Notes: generated from the sequence alone by a model not told the origin. A stretch of 8,270 bases of DNA from Erysipelotrichaceae bacterium (GCA_024709285.1 JANJWY010000153.1:1-8270); one strand, 5' to 3'; positions 1 to 7,100 are shown, counted from the stretch's first letter. Program-made: numbers and translations.

Positions 1-861
1 TTTTAACGACTTGATTACTTCATCAGCAAGTATAATGACATCCTTGACATAGGAGTCATAGGTTGAACGTCCCTTAACGACGATAACATCACCGACAGAA
101 AGCTTTTTACATTCCTCTTTGTCTTCAGGTCTTTTCGCATAGCGCTTAACCGCAATGGAATCCGTATCATCATGAAGATAGATTTGCTGCATCAGCTGAT
201 CTCCACCCATGATGTCACGATTTTCGATTTGAAATACAGTGCCCTCAATCTGGATATCATTCACATTCTCAGCAATATCTTTGATCTTAATCAAAGTAAA
301 TGTGCGCTTTTTACGACGGTAATCCTTGTAATCCTTTTTTACTTCAACAAGCTTCTCAGGAATTGAAGGCATGTCTACTTCAACAGATTTACCGTTTCTC
401 TCAATGATTTTGCTTCGGATCGGAAGATGAAATCCGCATTGTCTTAAAAAGGCATTTAATTCAGGAAGCAAAACATCGATATCCTCCTTAAGATGAGTCA
501 GATTACAAAGACATTCGATTTCATCATTGTTCAGATTCAGATACGTGTCATTCAAAATTCTGCCATTGGGGATATATCCGGAATAAAAACGGACATATTG
601 TTCGACTTCTTTGATATTTATCGTTGACGGCTCACAAATGATCTGCAATTCGACATTTGAGTGAGTCAGCTTTATTAATCCGTCCTGTATTTTTTTCCAA
701 GTCAAAAACGGCAACGGTCGATCGTTCTTCAATATTATCCGCAGAATTCTGCGGTTCACAAGAAAAACCGGTCGTTCCATCACTGCATTTATTACGAGTT
801 GTTTTTCTTCAGCGGTGAGGCCTATTTGATCAACTACTTTATTAAACTGCAATGTTTGCAA
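1..861 (-). CDS. polC: DNA polymerase III subunit alpha, Gram-positive type (PolC), N-terminal part; runs off the left edge
   Basis: PolC is the replicative DNA polymerase with built-in 3'-5' exonuclease found in Bacillota. Only the first 287 codons are here, open to base 1 with no stop. Residues about 1-180 form the poorly conserved N-terminal region. Residues about 202-282 match the PolC OB-fold, which binds single-stranded DNA: an EGTVFQIENRD strand, then DDTDSIAVKRYAK, SVGDVIVVKGR, and YVKDVIILADEV. These line up with the Bacillus PolC segments around 'NSILIKMFARE' and 'FVRDLVMIANDV' as recalled from family knowledge. In PolC this fold directly precedes the PHP domain, which, with the exonuclease and polymerase domains, must lie beyond the window. 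The start is TTG at 859-861, nine bases after an AAAGGAT ribosome site. A GTG three codons upstream (868-870) sits too close to that site. The gene appears to have its own promoter. Base composition looks AT-richer than the nfn genes. Confidence 0.88.
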   Translation of the reverse strand, partial: MQTLQFNKVVDQIGLTAEEKQLVINAVMERPVFLVNRRILRIILKNDRPLPFLTWKKIQDGLIKLTHSNVELQIICEPSTINIKEVEQYVRFYSGYIPNGRILNDTYLNLNNDEIECLCNLTHLKEDIDVLLPELNAFLRQCGFHLPIRSKIIERNGKSVEVDMPSIPEKLVEVKKDYKDYRRKKRTFTLIKIKDIAENVNDIQIEGTVFQIENRDIMGGDQLMQQIYLHDDTDSIAVKRYAKRPEDKEECKKLSVGDVIVVKGRSTYDSYVKDVIILADEVIKSLK

Positions 862-870
862 GTGCTTCAC

Positions 871-877
871 ATCCTTT
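871..877 (-). promoter_or_regulatory. Ribosome binding site that fixes the polC TTG start
   Basis: AAAGGAT on the minus strand lies nine bases before the TTG at 859-861. The in-frame GTG at 868-870 almost abuts it, so TTG is the better start. Confidence 0.6.
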
Positions 878-884
878 GAGTATT

Positions 885-893
885 ATCATATCA
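885..893 (-). promoter_or_regulatory. Putative extended -10 promoter for polC
   Basis: The minus strand reads TGATATGAT, an extended -10 (TGn followed by TATGAT, one mismatch from TATAAT). An A/T-rich tract lies just upstream. No good -35 is present at 16-18 bases: the hexamer 17 bases away is CTGTAA. Initiation near base 878 would give a leader of about 17 bases carrying the polC ribosome site. Extended -10 promoters can work without a -35, but activity is inferred. Confidence 0.5.
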
Positions 894-926
894 TTTTTTT
901 ATTTATTTTACAGTCTTGACAAGTGA

Positions 927-946
927 AAGCCGGTGTCAGCCGGCTT
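927..946 (-). terminator. Short GC-rich hairpin spanning the nfnB stop codon, possible weak terminator
   Basis: AAGCCGG (927-933) and CCGGCTT (940-946) are perfect 7-bp complements with a 6-base loop. The nfnB TGA stop (936-938) lies in the loop. On the transcribed strand the stem is followed by only three T residues and then mixed sequence, so it lacks a proper U-tract. It may be a weak terminator, an mRNA 3'-end stabiliser, or chance. Confidence 0.35.
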
Positions 947-2309
947 GTTTACGAAAATAATCGATAATTGAAGCCGCGGCTTTTTTTCCTGCACCCAACG
1001 CTTCGATCACAGTGGCTGCGCCGGTCACAGCATCACCACCGGCATATACGTGTTCGATTGAAGTCTGCTGATTTTCATCGACAGTGATCGTGCCCCATTT
1101 GCCCGTTCTCAAATCTTTTGTCGTCCTGATCAAAATCGGGTTTGGAGATGTACCAATAGCCACAATGACCGTATCCGTTTCTATTTCGAAGGGCTCATCT
1201 GAAGTTGGGACGACTTTACAGCGGCCATCCGGTCCAGGTTCAGTCAATTGCATCCGCTGACACAAAACGGACCGCACTCTGCCCTGTTTGTCAGCATAAA
1301 TTTTTACTGGTGCTGCAAGCAGCTCGAATTTAACATCTTCTTCCATGGCGTGTTCAACTTCTTCCTGTCTGGCCGGCAGTTCATTAAGCGAACGGCGATA
1401 TACGATCGTCGTTTCATATCCCAGACGCTTTGCACAACGGGCCGCATCCATGGCAACATTTCCCCCACCCACTACGACAACACGTTTGCCGGTAAGAAGC
1501 GGAGTATCATATCTCGGCTGACCGGCCTTCATGAAGTTCACTCGAGTCAAAAACTCATTGGCAGAGAAAACACCGATCGAACCTTCACCTTCGATATTCA
1601 TAAACGTCGGCAATCCGGCTCCTGTACCGATAAAAACAGCCTTATATCCCATCTCAAACAGTTCATGACATTCGATAGTCTTTCCAATGACGACATTGCA
1701 CTCAAATTCAACGCCCAATTGACGTAAAACATCGATTTCCTTATCGACCGTAGCTTTTGGTAATCGAAATTCCGGGATACCATAACGCAATACACCACCG
1801 ACATCATGCCAGGCTTCAAACACTGTTACAGCATATCCTTCTTTCGCACAATCATAAGCACAAGCCAGCCCGGAAGGTCCGCTTCCGACAACAGCAACTC
1901 TGAAATTTTTGTCTAATGGCCGAATTTCCAGACGCAATTGGGCATGATCGCCCACATAACGCTCCAGACGGCCGATAGCGACCGATTCATACCGCTTTGC
2001 CATTACGCACGTGCTTTCACATTGTACTTCTTGCGGGCATACCCGGCCGCAAATTGAAGGAAAACAATTGGTTTGATGAATGGTGCTTAATGCGTCGTCC
2101 AGACGATTTTCTTTGATGGCCATAATAAACCTGGGAATATCGACATTCACCGGACAACTGGCAACACAGGGCTTGTGAAGACACTGTAAACAACGGCTTG
2201 CCTCATCCAAAGCCTCTTGTTGAGAATAACCCAAGGCAACTTCTGAAAAGTTATGCTTACGTACCTCAGCATCAGCCAAAGGCATCGGTGTTTTTGAAGG
2301 CTTGATCAT
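936..2309 (-). CDS. nfnB: NADH-dependent reduced ferredoxin:NADP+ oxidoreductase large subunit (NfnB), GltD/GltA-type flavoprotein
   Basis: This 457-residue protein belongs to the family of the glutamate synthase small subunit. With its neighbour it most likely forms the Nfn complex, which reversibly couples NADPH oxidation to reduction of ferredoxin and NAD+ by flavin-based electron bifurcation in the cytoplasm. The N-terminal part carries two [4Fe-4S] cysteine sets: C40, C43, C48, C52 and C87, C91, C97, C101 (the latter in CGRVCPQEVQCESTC). An FAD-binding GSGPSG lies at 142-147, an NADPH-binding GGGNVA at 281-286, and the second FAD motif AGGDAVTGAATVIEA near the C-terminus. Length is normal for the family. 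The ATG overlaps the nfnA stop by 4 bases (ATGA) and has a strong GAGGAGG site, so the two are translationally coupled. It has been annotated in other genomes as gltA or sulfide dehydrogenase alpha. No glutamate synthase large subunit is in the window, and the nfnA partner favours Nfn. Confidence 0.88.
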   Translation of the reverse strand: MIKPSKTPMPLADAEVRKHNFSEVALGYSQQEALDEASRCLQCLHKPCVASCPVNVDIPRFIMAIKENRLDDALSTIHQTNCFPSICGRVCPQEVQCESTCVMAKRYESVAIGRLERYVGDHAQLRLEIRPLDKNFRVAVVGSGPSGLACAYDCAKEGYAVTVFEAWHDVGGVLRYGIPEFRLPKATVDKEIDVLRQLGVEFECNVVIGKTIECHELFEMGYKAVFIGTGAGLPTFMNIEGEGSIGVFSANEFLTRVNFMKAGQPRYDTPLLTGKRVVVVGGGNVAMDAARCAKRLGYETTIVYRRSLNELPARQEEVEHAMEEDVKFELLAAPVKIYADKQGRVRSVLCQRMQLTEPGPDGRCKVVPTSDEPFEIETDTVIVAIGTSPNPILIRTTKDLRTGKWGTITVDENQQTSIEHVYAGGDAVTGAATVIEALGAGKKAAASIIDYFRKQAG

Positions 2310-3136
2310 GCTTTATCCTCCTCAATCAGTTTGCATGTATGTTTTTCCTGCTGAGCATAAGCCGAATTACGCAGGATGAGTTCATTAAAATCAACCTGAT
2401 GACCATCAAACTCAGGTCCGTCGACACAGGCAAACTTGTACTCATTTCCTACCTTGACGCGGCATCCTCCACACATTCCTGTACCATCGATCATGATAGG
2501 ATTCAGGCTGACAACGGTTTTTATACCATAAGGCTGAGTAACATTACTGACAGCCCTCATCATGACGACCGGTCCGATCGCAATGACCAAATCAACATCC
2601 TTATCTTTCTCTAATAATTCCTTTAAAACATCAGTAACGAATCCTTTACGATACGCTGATCCATCGTCTGTCGTGAAATAAACGTTGTCACAAACGTTTT
2701 CAATTTCCTGCTTCAAAATGAATAAGTCTTTATTTCGGAAACCGGCAATAAAGCTGACCTTGCTCCCCATCTGTTTTAATGCTTTGGCATGAGGATAGGC
2801 AATCGCACATCCGACTCCCCCACCGATGACAATGGCATGATGGACATTTTCATGATGCAAAGGCATACCCAGCGGTCCCACGATATCGCGTACTTCATCG
2901 CCTGCATGCAATCGATTCAGCTTGATCGTACTGCCACCCACGACTTGAAATATGATACGGATGGTACCTGCAGTTTTATCCGTATCTGCAATCGTCAGTG
3001 GGAAACGTTCACCATGTTCATCGACACGGATCATAACAAAATGACCGGCCTCCGCTTTTGCGGCGATTCTGGGCGACTCAATCTCCATGGAAACTACTCC
3101 TGAATTTAAAACATCTTTTCTAATGATTTTAGCCAT
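2306..3136 (-). CDS. nfnA: NADH-dependent reduced ferredoxin:NADP+ oxidoreductase small subunit (NfnA), ferredoxin-NADP+ reductase-like
   Basis: This 276-residue protein is a ferredoxin-NADP+ reductase/PyrK-like subunit that binds FAD, NAD(H) and a [2Fe-2S] cluster. It is the partner of NfnB in electron bifurcation. RFPLT at residues 44-48 is the flavin-binding RxxPLT-type motif, GPLG lies at 87-90, and GGGVGC at 105-110 starts the nucleotide-binding fold. The C-terminal DGTGMCGGCRVKVG plus FACVDGPEFDG supplies C222, C225 and C237 for the [2Fe-2S] cluster. In characterised Nfn/SudB proteins an aspartate acts as the fourth ligand, and D217 just before the first cysteine may fill that role here. 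The ATG follows galK by 11 bases and has an AAAGGGG site about seven bases upstream. The stop overlaps nfnB by 4 bases. Older names are sulfide dehydrogenase subunit beta (sudB) and, less likely, dihydroorotate dehydrogenase electron transfer subunit. No pyrD lies nearby. Confidence 0.87.
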   Translation of the reverse strand: MAKIIRKDVLNSGVVSMEIESPRIAAKAEAGHFVMIRVDEHGERFPLTIADTDKTAGTIRIIFQVVGGSTIKLNRLHAGDEVRDIVGPLGMPLHHENVHHAIVIGGGVGCAIAYPHAKALKQMGSKVSFIAGFRNKDLFILKQEIENVCDNVYFTTDDGSAYRKGFVTDVLKELLEKDKDVDLVIAIGPVVMMRAVSNVTQPYGIKTVVSLNPIMIDGTGMCGGCRVKVGNEYKFACVDGPEFDGHQVDFNELILRNSAYAQQEKHTCKLIEEDKA

Positions 3137-3147
3137 ATTTTTCCCCT

Positions 3148-4419
3148 TTAAAATACTTGTATAGATCCGACGGATCGGATTGCAAGAGTGTATGTACTGC
3201 CTTTACCAAAAACGTGTTCCATCGCTTCGATATAAGCAGCCAACTGTCCGTGACTGACAAAGGCTTGAATCGTTCCGGCCAATCCGCCGCCATGAACACG
3301 GTAAGCACCCGCCTTCAAAACCTGCTGACTTAACGCCAAAGCAATGGCAATTGGCTGAAACTTTACATCCGAAGGCATATAAATATTCTGAAGATACATG
3401 TACGAAGATTGTCCGGATTCAATCGTCAATGAGAGAAATTTCTGAATATCATTGTCTTGAAGCGCTTTTTTCTGTTCAACGACCCGGTTGTTTTCATTGA
3501 GAAAATGAAATGCCCGCAAACATGCCCGATCTCCGCAGACTTCCCTGATTGACGGCAGATGCTTGAGAAACTGTTCTAAACTGATTCTGGACAAAACCGG
3601 CTGATTAAAAAAACCTGCAACATTCTTCATCTCTAAAGGCATCAAGCCATACGCATCCGAAAGATTTTCGTGAGATCCGCCCGTATTCGTCAGACATAAT
3701 GAATACCCGAATGCTTCAAGATCGAAATCAATCTTTTCGACGACCGGAGATCCGGGAAGATAAAAGTCAATGAAAACAAATCCGCCGACGGCACTGGCCA
3801 TTTGATCCATAAGTCCGCAAGGCTTTTTAAAATACTCATTCTCCGCAAACTGCCCGATTGAAGCGATCATAGATGAATCAACTGAGCTTTTATTAAACAG
3901 ATCGGAGAGAATCTGACCGATAAGCACTTCAAACGCTGCGGAAGATGAAATTCCTGACCCTGAAAGTACCTGAGAATCAATGACAGCATTAAACCCACCG
4001 ATTGTAAATCCTTTCTGGACAAATCCGGCACAAACTCCGCGAATCAATGCTTCAGAGGTGTGTGTTTCTTCTGCGACAAAACTCAAATTCTCAATGTTCA
4101 CGGGTTTAATCTGATATCCTTTTGAAACAATGTTAATTCTGTCGGAATTGTTTAGCGAAACAATCGCGATGGTATCAAGATTTACCGCGCCCGCCAGTAC
4201 TCTTCCCCACTGATGATCGGTATGATTTCCGCCGATTTCGCTGCGTCCCGGAGCACTGAATCCAAAAATTTCTGTCTGCGGGAAGTTGTCAGAAAAGACA
4301 TCGATCAATGCTGTCCAACGGTTTCTCGAAAAATCTTTTTGATCTGTAACAGTAAGTTTTTTAAATGTTTCATCCATTAGACCGGCAAAAATGTTTTGTC
4401 TTACGATATCAATATTCAT
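3148..4419 (-). CDS. galK: Galactokinase-family GHMP sugar kinase (galactokinase, variant signature)
   Basis: Galactokinase phosphorylates alpha-D-galactose to galactose 1-phosphate with ATP, the first committed Leloir step. The three family motifs are recognisable: an N-terminal signature SAPGRSEIGGNHTDH (residues 55-69), the phosphate-binding loop VLSGSGISSSAAFE (151-164), and the C-terminal HGGGLAGT loop (about 376-383). The presumed catalytic base is D205 in PCGLMDQ, matching the GIMDQ aspartate of classical GalK. The classical signature GRVNLIGEHTDYNGG differs: the glutamate that contacts the sugar is N65 here, while H66 and D68 are kept. Length is 423 residues against about 390 in classical enzymes, with roughly 30 extra residues before the signature. 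The ATG is 3 bases after galM, and the CGAGGTGA ribosome site is made from galM's last codons. The adjacent mutarotase supports a galactose role. A kinase for a related sugar is possible because of the altered signature. Confidence 0.8.
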   Translation of the reverse strand: MNIDIVRQNIFAGLMDETFKKLTVTDQKDFSRNRWTALIDVFSDNFPQTEIFGFSAPGRSEIGGNHTDHQWGRVLAGAVNLDTIAIVSLNNSDRINIVSKGYQIKPVNIENLSFVAEETHTSEALIRGVCAGFVQKGFTIGGFNAVIDSQVLSGSGISSSAAFEVLIGQILSDLFNKSSVDSSMIASIGQFAENEYFKKPCGLMDQMASAVGGFVFIDFYLPGSPVVEKIDFDLEAFGYSLCLTNTGGSHENLSDAYGLMPLEMKNVAGFFNQPVLSRISLEQFLKHLPSIREVCGDRACLRAFHFLNENNRVVEQKKALQDNDIQKFLSLTIESGQSSYMYLQNIYMPSDVKFQPIAIALALSQQVLKAGAYRVHGGGLAGTIQAFVSHGQLAAYIEAMEHVFGKGSTYTLAIRSVGSIQVF

Positions 4420-4422
4420 ATT

Positions 4423-5403
4423 TCACCTCGGTTTTTGATTAAATTCAAACACAGTCAAGTGTTTCTGTATTTGTTCTGATTTTACGATCGGTGCGATTGC
4501 CGGATCGAAATTTATACTGTTTGGAACATACTGAGCCTCAAAGCAAATACCCGAGTGCTGCTTATATGCCAACCCTTGATATCCGATATCATCCCCATTA
4601 AGGTAATTTCCGGTATACACATGGATACCCGGTTTATCAGTATAAACCCTCAACTCATAATCCTGTGAAATCAGTTCAGCAGCCATTCGTAACCCGGATC
4701 CTTCTATTTCAAAATGATGATCCAACCCTTTGGCCGTCAAGATCTGTGAATCATCACTTTTCAATGCTTCTGCAATCCGTTTAGACTCAGTAAACTCAAA
4801 AGGGGTGTGTCTGACTTCAAATGGCTGATTATAGGTACACCCGAAAGGGTCTACCGGGTACACACGACTGGCATATATTTTTAAAAAATGATCAGCAATC
4901 GTAGATTTCACCTCATTTAGATTAAAATACGAGTGATTCGTCAGATTCACTAAGGTATCCGCATCACTTCGACAAAATGTCTGAATATGCAACTGATTCT
5001 TTTTCAGTGCATATACGATTTTTACCACAAGATTGCCAGGATATCCTTCGTCTAAATGAGCACTGTACCAAGTGCACTCCACTTGATCCTCTATCTTAAT
5101 ACATTGAAAATCCTTCTTATCGAATCCCTTGAGACCGCCATGCAGATGATTGGGTCCGTTATTGACTGCCAGCTTATATTCGGTATCGCCTAAGCGGAAA
5201 CACCCGTTTGAAATCCGGTTTGCAACCCGGCCAATGGTACATCCAAAATACTTATCCGATTCAACATAGCTTTGATCATCGTCAAAACCCAAGACCAGCT
5301 CACGGCCAAGCATCTTATCAACTATGGAGGTAATCGTTGCTCCATAAGACAAAACGGATACCCGCAACCAATCATTTTCAATTATCAAACGCTGCGATTT
5401 CAC
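4423..5403 (-). CDS. galM: Aldose 1-epimerase (galactose mutarotase)
   Basis: The enzyme interconverts alpha and beta anomers of galactose (and glucose), supplying the alpha form that galactokinase uses. At 326 residues it is of usual length for the family and has no signal peptide, so it acts in the cytoplasm. Visible motifs are LSYGATITSI (18-27), GRVANRI (58-64) and NHLHGG (85-90). NHSYFNL (156-162) holds the presumed catalytic acid H157, and FEAQ (288-291) holds the presumed catalytic base E289. GLDHHF and PGIHVYTGNYL are also typical. The GTG start at 5401-5403 shares one base with the rnc stop (TAGTG). An in-frame stop lies five codons upstream, and homology begins immediately, so no other start fits. 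No clear ribosome site precedes it, which suggests translation by coupling to rnc. galK follows after 3 bases. Confidence 0.9.
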   Translation of the reverse strand: MKSQRLIIENDWLRVSVLSYGATITSIVDKMLGRELVLGFDDDQSYVESDKYFGCTIGRVANRISNGCFRLGDTEYKLAVNNGPNHLHGGLKGFDKKDFQCIKIEDQVECTWYSAHLDEGYPGNLVVKIVYALKKNQLHIQTFCRSDADTLVNLTNHSYFNLNEVKSTIADHFLKIYASRVYPVDPFGCTYNQPFEVRHTPFEFTESKRIAEALKSDDSQILTAKGLDHHFEIEGSGLRMAAELISQDYELRVYTDKPGIHVYTGNYLNGDDIGYQGLAYKQHSGICFEAQYVPNSINFDPAIAPIVKSEQIQKHLTVFEFNQKPR

Positions 5404-6083
5404 TAGCGTACCATTTTATCGAAAGCATTTCGCGCAGCTTGCTGCTCTGCTTTCTTCTTGCTTAACCCCCGGCCTCTTCCCAGAACGATTTCGTCGAGTT
5501 TGACGACGACTTCAAATTCCGGTTTATTGGAAGGACCGATCATCCGAACGACCTCATACACAACGGTTTTGCGTGAGTCGGACTGAACGACTTCTTGCAA
5601 ACGCGTTTTATAATCCGTATTTTTGATACTATCCACATTGACCAGCTGCGGAGCAATGACTTTCTGTAAAACAATATCGACCGCATCTGCAGAACATTGC
5701 AAAAAAAGCGCTCCTAAAAAAGCTTCAAACATGTTGGCAAGATTTGAATCACGGTCTCTTCCCCCTGTTTTCTCCTCGCCGACGCCCAATTTCAAGAAGC
5801 GGGCTAAATCAAGCTGTCGGGCATAATTTGCCAACGATGGTTCATTGACCAGATGCGCCCGCAACGTTGTCATCTGACCCTCCGCCAAGGATGGTTTGAT
5901 TAAAAAGAGCTGATGTGATACCCACTGCTGTAAAACTGCATCACCCATAAATTCAAGACGTTCATTATCATTCTTTGTATTTTTGTTCTCATTGACAAAT
6001 GAAGTGTGAATAAACGCTTGCTCGATATAACCGCCGTTTTGACATTCGATACCCATCTTTTTTAAATAAGCTACGATGCTCAT
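5403..6083 (-). CDS. rnc: Ribonuclease III
   Basis: RNase III is a dimeric, Mg-dependent double-strand RNA endonuclease that processes rRNA precursors and some mRNAs. The protein is 226 residues, the usual size. The nuclease domain carries the signature NERLEFMGDAVL (40-51), with catalytic-site residues E44 and D48. The second acidic segment is LANMFEAFLGALF (115-127). The C-terminal double-stranded RNA-binding domain begins near TRLQEVVQ and ends with the typical SKKKAEQQAARNAF. One point is odd: where E. coli has D114 in 'ADTVEA', this protein has N117 (codon AAC), while the essential E120 is present. The ATG overlaps the plsX stop by 4 bases, with an AAGAGGG ribosome site inside plsX. In Bacillus rnc is followed by smc. 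Here galM follows directly. Confidence 0.93.
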   Translation of the reverse strand: MSIVAYLKKMGIECQNGGYIEQAFIHTSFVNENKNTKNDNERLEFMGDAVLQQWVSHQLFLIKPSLAEGQMTTLRAHLVNEPSLANYARQLDLARFLKLGVGEEKTGGRDRDSNLANMFEAFLGALFLQCSADAVDIVLQKVIAPQLVNVDSIKNTDYKTRLQEVVQSDSRKTVVYEVVRMIGPSNKPEFEVVVKLDEIVLGRGRGLSKKKAEQQAARNAFDKMVR

Positions 6084-7048
6084 AGCAAATCCCTCTTGAT
6101 TTTATCTACGACACCGCCGGATGCCAGTTTATGTGCCTGTCGAATGGCATTATAAAAAGCTTCTTCATTACTGGAACCATGCGCTTTGATAATGACATGA
6201 TTCAACCCTGCTAATAAAGCTCCGCCATATTTTTGATAATTCAAGCGGTCTTTCATTTTGGTGAGTTCATCTTTGATCAGAAATCCGCCAATCATTGTCA
6301 AGCGGTTGGTCTTAATGACTTCTTTGATCATCTGATTAAAAGCTACGACCGTCCCTTCCACTGTTTTCAGAGCAATATTGCCACTGAAACCGTCGGCAAC
6401 TAAAACATCGACTACACCATTTAAAACATCCCGTCCTTCGACATTTCCGACGAAATTGATTTTATCCATGGCTCGCAGTTTAACGACCGCATCTTTGTGG
6501 ACCAAATCGCCTTTTTTATCTTCGGAACCGATGTTTAAAAGGCCGATTGTCGGTCGGTCTATGTTGAGTGTCGTTTGAGCGAAAGCACTTCCCAAAATCG
6601 CAAACTGACACAAATGATCACTTGAGTTTTCGGAGTTCGCTCCCATATCGAGTAAAACAGTTGACGTATTGAGTGTATTTGGAATCGCGGCTAAAAATGC
6701 CGGTCGTTCGATACCCGGAATCATTTTGGAAATCATCACCCCGCAAGAAAGCAGTGCAGCCGATGATCCGGCACTTACAACTGCCTCGTTTTTGCCTGCA
6801 GCACAGTCACTGATGGCTTTGACCATACTGGCATCCGGATGACGCTTAACAGCCAGAGGTCCATCATCCATCGTCAGTACATACGTCGTAGGTATTTTAA
6901 AAATGCGTGGATGATCGATGGTATTCAAATCTTCCTGATTACCATAAACTACCAGCTCCGCATCATTTTCGCTGACAAAGCGTAAGCATGACTTTAACAA
7001 CTCTCTTGGGCCTAAGTCAGAACCCATGACATCCACTCCGATTTTCAT
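6080..7048 (-). CDS. plsX: Phosphate acyltransferase PlsX
   Basis: PlsX converts acyl-ACP and phosphate to acyl-phosphate, which PlsY uses to acylate glycerol 3-phosphate. It is thus the first step of phospholipid synthesis in most Bacillota, acting at the inner face of the membrane. The 322-residue protein shows the family landmarks: VDVMGSD (5-11), LLDMGAN (132-138), GLLNIGSEDKKG, NFVGNVEGRD, ADGFSGNIALKT, YGGALLAGL and KAHGSS (288-293). Two usually strict motifs are altered: MGGD is MGSD, and the SAGNTGAL loop is SAGSSAAL (92-99). The ATG at 7046-7048 has a consensus AGGAGGT site (7055-7061) six bases upstream. It follows recG by 31 bases that contain a perfect TATAAT, and it overlaps rnc by 4 bases. 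The fabD, fabG and acpP genes that follow plsX in Bacillus are absent here. Confidence 0.93.
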   Translation of the reverse strand: MKIGVDVMGSDLGPRELLKSCLRFVSENDAELVVYGNQEDLNTIDHPRIFKIPTTYVLTMDDGPLAVKRHPDASMVKAISDCAAGKNEAVVSAGSSAALLSCGVMISKMIPGIERPAFLAAIPNTLNTSTVLLDMGANSENSSDHLCQFAILGSAFAQTTLNIDRPTIGLLNIGSEDKKGDLVHKDAVVKLRAMDKINFVGNVEGRDVLNGVVDVLVADGFSGNIALKTVEGTVVAFNQMIKEVIKTNRLTMIGGFLIKDELTKMKDRLNYQKYGGALLAGLNHVIIKAHGSSNEEAFYNAIRQAHKLASGGVVDKIKRDLL

Positions 7049-7071
7049 AAATTTACCTCCTGACTTAACAT

Positions 7072-7100
7072 ATTATACACTAATCAACCCCTTGATTAAA
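7072..7100 (-). promoter_or_regulatory. Putative internal promoter for plsX-rnc-galMK-nfnAB
   Basis: A perfect TATAAT lies at 7072-7077 on the minus strand, between recG and plsX. The hexamer 17 bases upstream (7095-7100) is TTTAAT, matching TTGACA in only three positions, so the -35 is weak. Initiation near base 7065 would give a leader of about 17-20 bases with the AGGAGGT ribosome site. A perfect inverted repeat fills most of the spacer. Activity is inferred from sequence alone. Confidence 0.45.

Noticed and set aside
172..366. A 64-codon plus-strand frame with a hydrophobic C-terminal stretch that could suggest a small membrane protein
   Set aside because: It is antisense to the PolC OB-fold region, whose homology is clear. 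The hydrophobic run comes from the complement of A/T-rich Lys/Ile/Asp codons.
927..946. A strong intrinsic terminator after nfnB
   Set aside because: The stem is only 7 bp and is followed by just three T residues, so it is listed only as a possible weak terminator.
1248..1727. A 159-codon open frame on the plus strand, antisense to nfnB
   Set aside because: It lies wholly inside the well-supported nfnB gene, has no recognisable domain, and its composition looks like an antisense shadow.
936..2309. Reading the large flavoprotein as a glutamate synthase small subunit
   Set aside because: No glutamate synthase large subunit is adjacent, and the coupled upstream gene is the typical Nfn small subunit.
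2339..3103. Two plus-strand frames opposite nfnA
   Set aside because: Both are antisense to conserved nfnA sequence including its cysteine motif, with no protein-like features.
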